DNA from: Pseudomonas fuscovaginae SE-1
GTDB lineage: Bacteria; Pseudomonadota; Gammaproteobacteria; Pseudomonadales; Pseudomonadaceae
DNA length: 39,123 bases
Direction: 5' to 3'
NCBI RefSeq assembly: GCF_000364705.1
Contig: NZ_AQOH01000058.1
Location: 1 to 39,123 of the forward strand
The notes beneath the pieces were generated by a model. The model was given only the letters and a program-made list of their open reading frames with translations, was not told where the DNA came from and searched no databases. Both the position numbers and the translations under genes were made by a program. Shown here piece by piece: positions 37,610-39,123 of this stretch. Position 1 is the stretch's first letter, and each line of letters begins with the position of its first letter.

Positions 37610-37667
37610 GATGCGGGCCCTGCGTGGGGGGCCTGTCAGATGATTTCAAGCATAAATAGGAGGCCAC

Positions 37668-38957
37668 ATGGCTGACAAAAAAGCGCAGTTGATCATCGAG
37701 GGCGCAGCCCCCGTCGAGCTGCCCATTTTAACCGGCACCGTTGGTCCCGATGTAATCGACGTGCGGGGCCTGACGGCCACGGGCCGGTTCACATTCGACC
37801 CTGGCTTCATGTCGACCGCTTCCTGCGAGTCGAAGATCACCTATATCGACGGCGATAACGGCATCTTGCTGCATCGTGGCTACCCGATCGAGCAACTTGC
37901 CGAAAAATCCGATTACCTGGAAACCTGCTACCTGCTGCTCAACGGCGAACTGCCGACTGCCGAGCAAAAGGCCAAGTTCGTCAGCAACGTGAAGAACCAC
38001 ACCATGGTTCACGAGCAGTTGAAGAGCTTCTTCAACGGCTTCCGCCGCGACGCCCACCCGATGGCCGTGATGTGCGGCGTGGTCGGTGCACTGTCGGCCT
38101 TCTACCACGACTCCCTGGACATCAATAACCCCCAGCACCGCGAAATTTCGGCGGTCCGCCTGGTGGCCAAGATGCCGACCCTGGCAGCGATGGTGTACAA
38201 GTACTCCATGGGCCAACCCATGATGTACCCGCGCAACGACCTGTCGTACGCGGAAAACTTCCTGCACATGATGTTCAACACCCCGTGCGAGATCAAACCG
38301 ATCAGCCCGGTGCTCGCCAAGGCCATGGACCGGATTTTCATCCTCCACGCCGACCACGAGCAGAACGCCTCGACCTCCACCGTGCGCCTGGCCGGTTCCT
38401 CGGGCGCCAACCCGTTCGCCTGTATCGCCGCCGGTATCGCCGCACTGTGGGGCCCTGCCCACGGCGGTGCGAACGAAGCGGTACTGACCATGCTCGATGA
38501 AATCGGCGATGTCTCGAACATCGACAAGTTCATCGCCAAGGCCAAGGACAAGAACGATCCGTTCAAGCTGATGGGCTTCGGTCACCGCGTCTACAAGAAC
38601 CGTGACCCTCGTGCCACCGTGATGAAGCAGACCTGCGACGAAGTGTTGAAGGAACTGGGCATCAAGAACGATCCACAACTGGAACTGGCCATGCGCCTGG
38701 AAGAGATCGCCCTGACCGATCCGTACTTCATCGAGCGCTCGCTGTACCCGAACGTCGACTTCTACTCGGGGATCATCCTCAAGGCGATCGGCATTCCAAC
38801 CAGCATGTTCACCGTGATCTTCGCCCTGGCGCGGACCGTCGGCTGGATCTCCCACTGGAAGGAAATGCTCTCCAGCCCGTACAAGATCGGCCGTCCACGC
38901 CAGCTGTACACCGGCTATGAGTCGCGTGACATCACGCAGCTGGAAGACCGCAAGTAA
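37668..38957 (+). CDS. gltA: Citrate synthase
   Basis: A 429-residue type II (Gram-negative, hexameric) citrate synthase. The catalytic His regions are visible in [33 protein letters not shown] and [19 protein letters not shown], and the catalytic Asp in [12 protein letters not shown]. The N-terminal beta-domain ([28 protein letters not shown]) is typical of NADH-regulated enzymes. It condenses oxaloacetate and acetyl-CoA to citrate, the entry step of the TCA cycle. A strong AGGAGG precedes the ATG. It is divergent from sdhC and followed by a strong terminator, so it is monocistronic. Confidence 0.98.
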   Translation: MADKKAQLIIEGAAPVELPILTGTVGPDVIDVRGLTATGRFTFDPGFMSTASCESKITYIDGDNGILLHRGYPIEQLAEKSDYLETCYLLLNGELPTAEQKAKFVSNVKNHTMVHEQLKSFFNGFRRDAHPMAVMCGVVGALSAFYHDSLDINNPQHREISAVRLVAKMPTLAAMVYKYSMGQPMMYPRNDLSYAENFLHMMFNTPCEIKPISPVLAKAMDRIFILHADHEQNASTSTVRLAGSSGANPFACIAAGIAALWGPAHGGANEAVLTMLDEIGDVSNIDKFIAKAKDKNDPFKLMGFGHRVYKNRDPRATVMKQTCDEVLKELGIKNDPQLELAMRLEEIALTDPYFIERSLYPNVDFYSGIILKAIGIPTSMFTVIFALARTVGWISHWKEMLSSPYKIGRPRQLYTGYESRDITQLEDRK

Positions 38958-38990
38958 GGTCTGCCTCGCGTAACATCTTTGCTGCACCGG

Positions 38991-39019
38991 AAACGGCCTC
39001 TCCCCAGAGGCCGTTTTCA
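38991..39019 (+). terminator. Intrinsic terminator of gltA
   Basis: AAACGGCCTCT (38991-39001) and AGAGGCCGTTT (39006-39016) form a perfect 11-bp stem with a CCCC loop and are followed by TCATTT. It lies 34 bp after the gltA stop. Confidence 0.9.
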
Positions 39020-39123
39020 TTTGTGTTGTGAGGCGATCGGCATTGCCCGCGACACCTCTCTCCCAAAAACGCCCCCAGCCTTTCGACCGGGAGCGCTTTT
39101 CATTCAGCCAGGTTGCGGCATCC

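Larger units (their letters stand above)
37316..37667. promoter_or_regulatory. Divergent gltA-sdhC control region
   Basis: This 352-bp gap holds no gene. It contains the sdhC promoter (37439-37467), the gltA promoter (37582-37609) and about 115 bp between them, where shared regulators could bind. I recognise no specific operator. Confidence 0.7.

Noticed and set aside
39065..39105. GC-rich inverted repeat near the window end
   Set aside because: AAAACGC...GCGCTTTT pairs imperfectly with a long loop. It may be a terminator of the next gene, but that gene is not in view.

Overview
The window is a contiguous piece of a high-GC gammaproteobacterial chromosome that reads as Pseudomonas, most likely of the fluorescens lineage. 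The grounds are codon usage, the protein sequences (FabA/FabB, SdhCDAB, SucAB-LpdG, HtpG), REP-type palindromes of the kind common in fluorescent Pseudomonas, and gene order. From memory, the order gltA, sdhCDAB, sucAB-lpdG, sucCD, brnQ/braB, htpG, fabBA, hybrid kinase, gpsA, AMP-ligase, thioesterase and two hydrolases matches the PA1580-PA1622 region of P. aeruginosa. I see no rRNA, tRNA, CRISPR, prophage, insertion sequence or integrase, so this is a mainly core region with a few accessory insertions.

Left part (1-9.9 kb): the 3' part of a sensor histidine kinase; a five-EF-hand protein behind a TetR-like palindrome; a REP cluster; an AI-2E-type permease; a DUF4892 periplasmic protein preceded by a coupled 27-codon leader ORF; two coupled alpha/beta hydrolases; a hotdog thioesterase with an acyl-CoA-ligase-like enzyme, whose upstream region holds a TetR-like palindrome and a Crc/Hfq-type A-rich motif; and a pentapeptide-repeat protein of unknown function. 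The gpsA-DUF4389-sixA operon follows on the minus strand.

Middle part (11-25.5 kb): a tightly packed three-gene unit encodes a TonB-dependent receptor, a periplasmic binding protein with no ABC transporter, and a hybrid histidine kinase. By position and architecture the kinase is the counterpart of P. aeruginosa PA1611, a RetS-interacting kinase. Next comes fabA-fabB, with a DesT/FabR-like operator upstream and a strong terminator downstream. Then follow OsmC, pirin, dienelactone hydrolase, HtpG (with a very good sigma-32 promoter), two coupled PaaI-type thioesterases, a small Ala/Lys/Glu-rich lipoprotein and a BrnQ transporter.

Right part (25.9-39 kb): an almost complete TCA-cycle block on the minus strand (sdhCDAB, sucAB, lpdG, sucCD), with gltA divergent on the plus strand. 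Together these encode citrate synthase, 2-oxoglutarate dehydrogenase, succinyl-CoA synthetase and succinate dehydrogenase. Clear sigma-70 promoters are visible for gltA and sdhC, and structured intergenic regions separate sdhB/sucA and lpdG/sucC.

The most interesting candidates for new biology are the receptor-binding protein-hybrid kinase unit, the pentapeptide-repeat protein, the EF-hand gene with its operator, and the short coupled leader ORF before DUF4892. All functional assignments rest on reading motifs by eye; no database search was possible.
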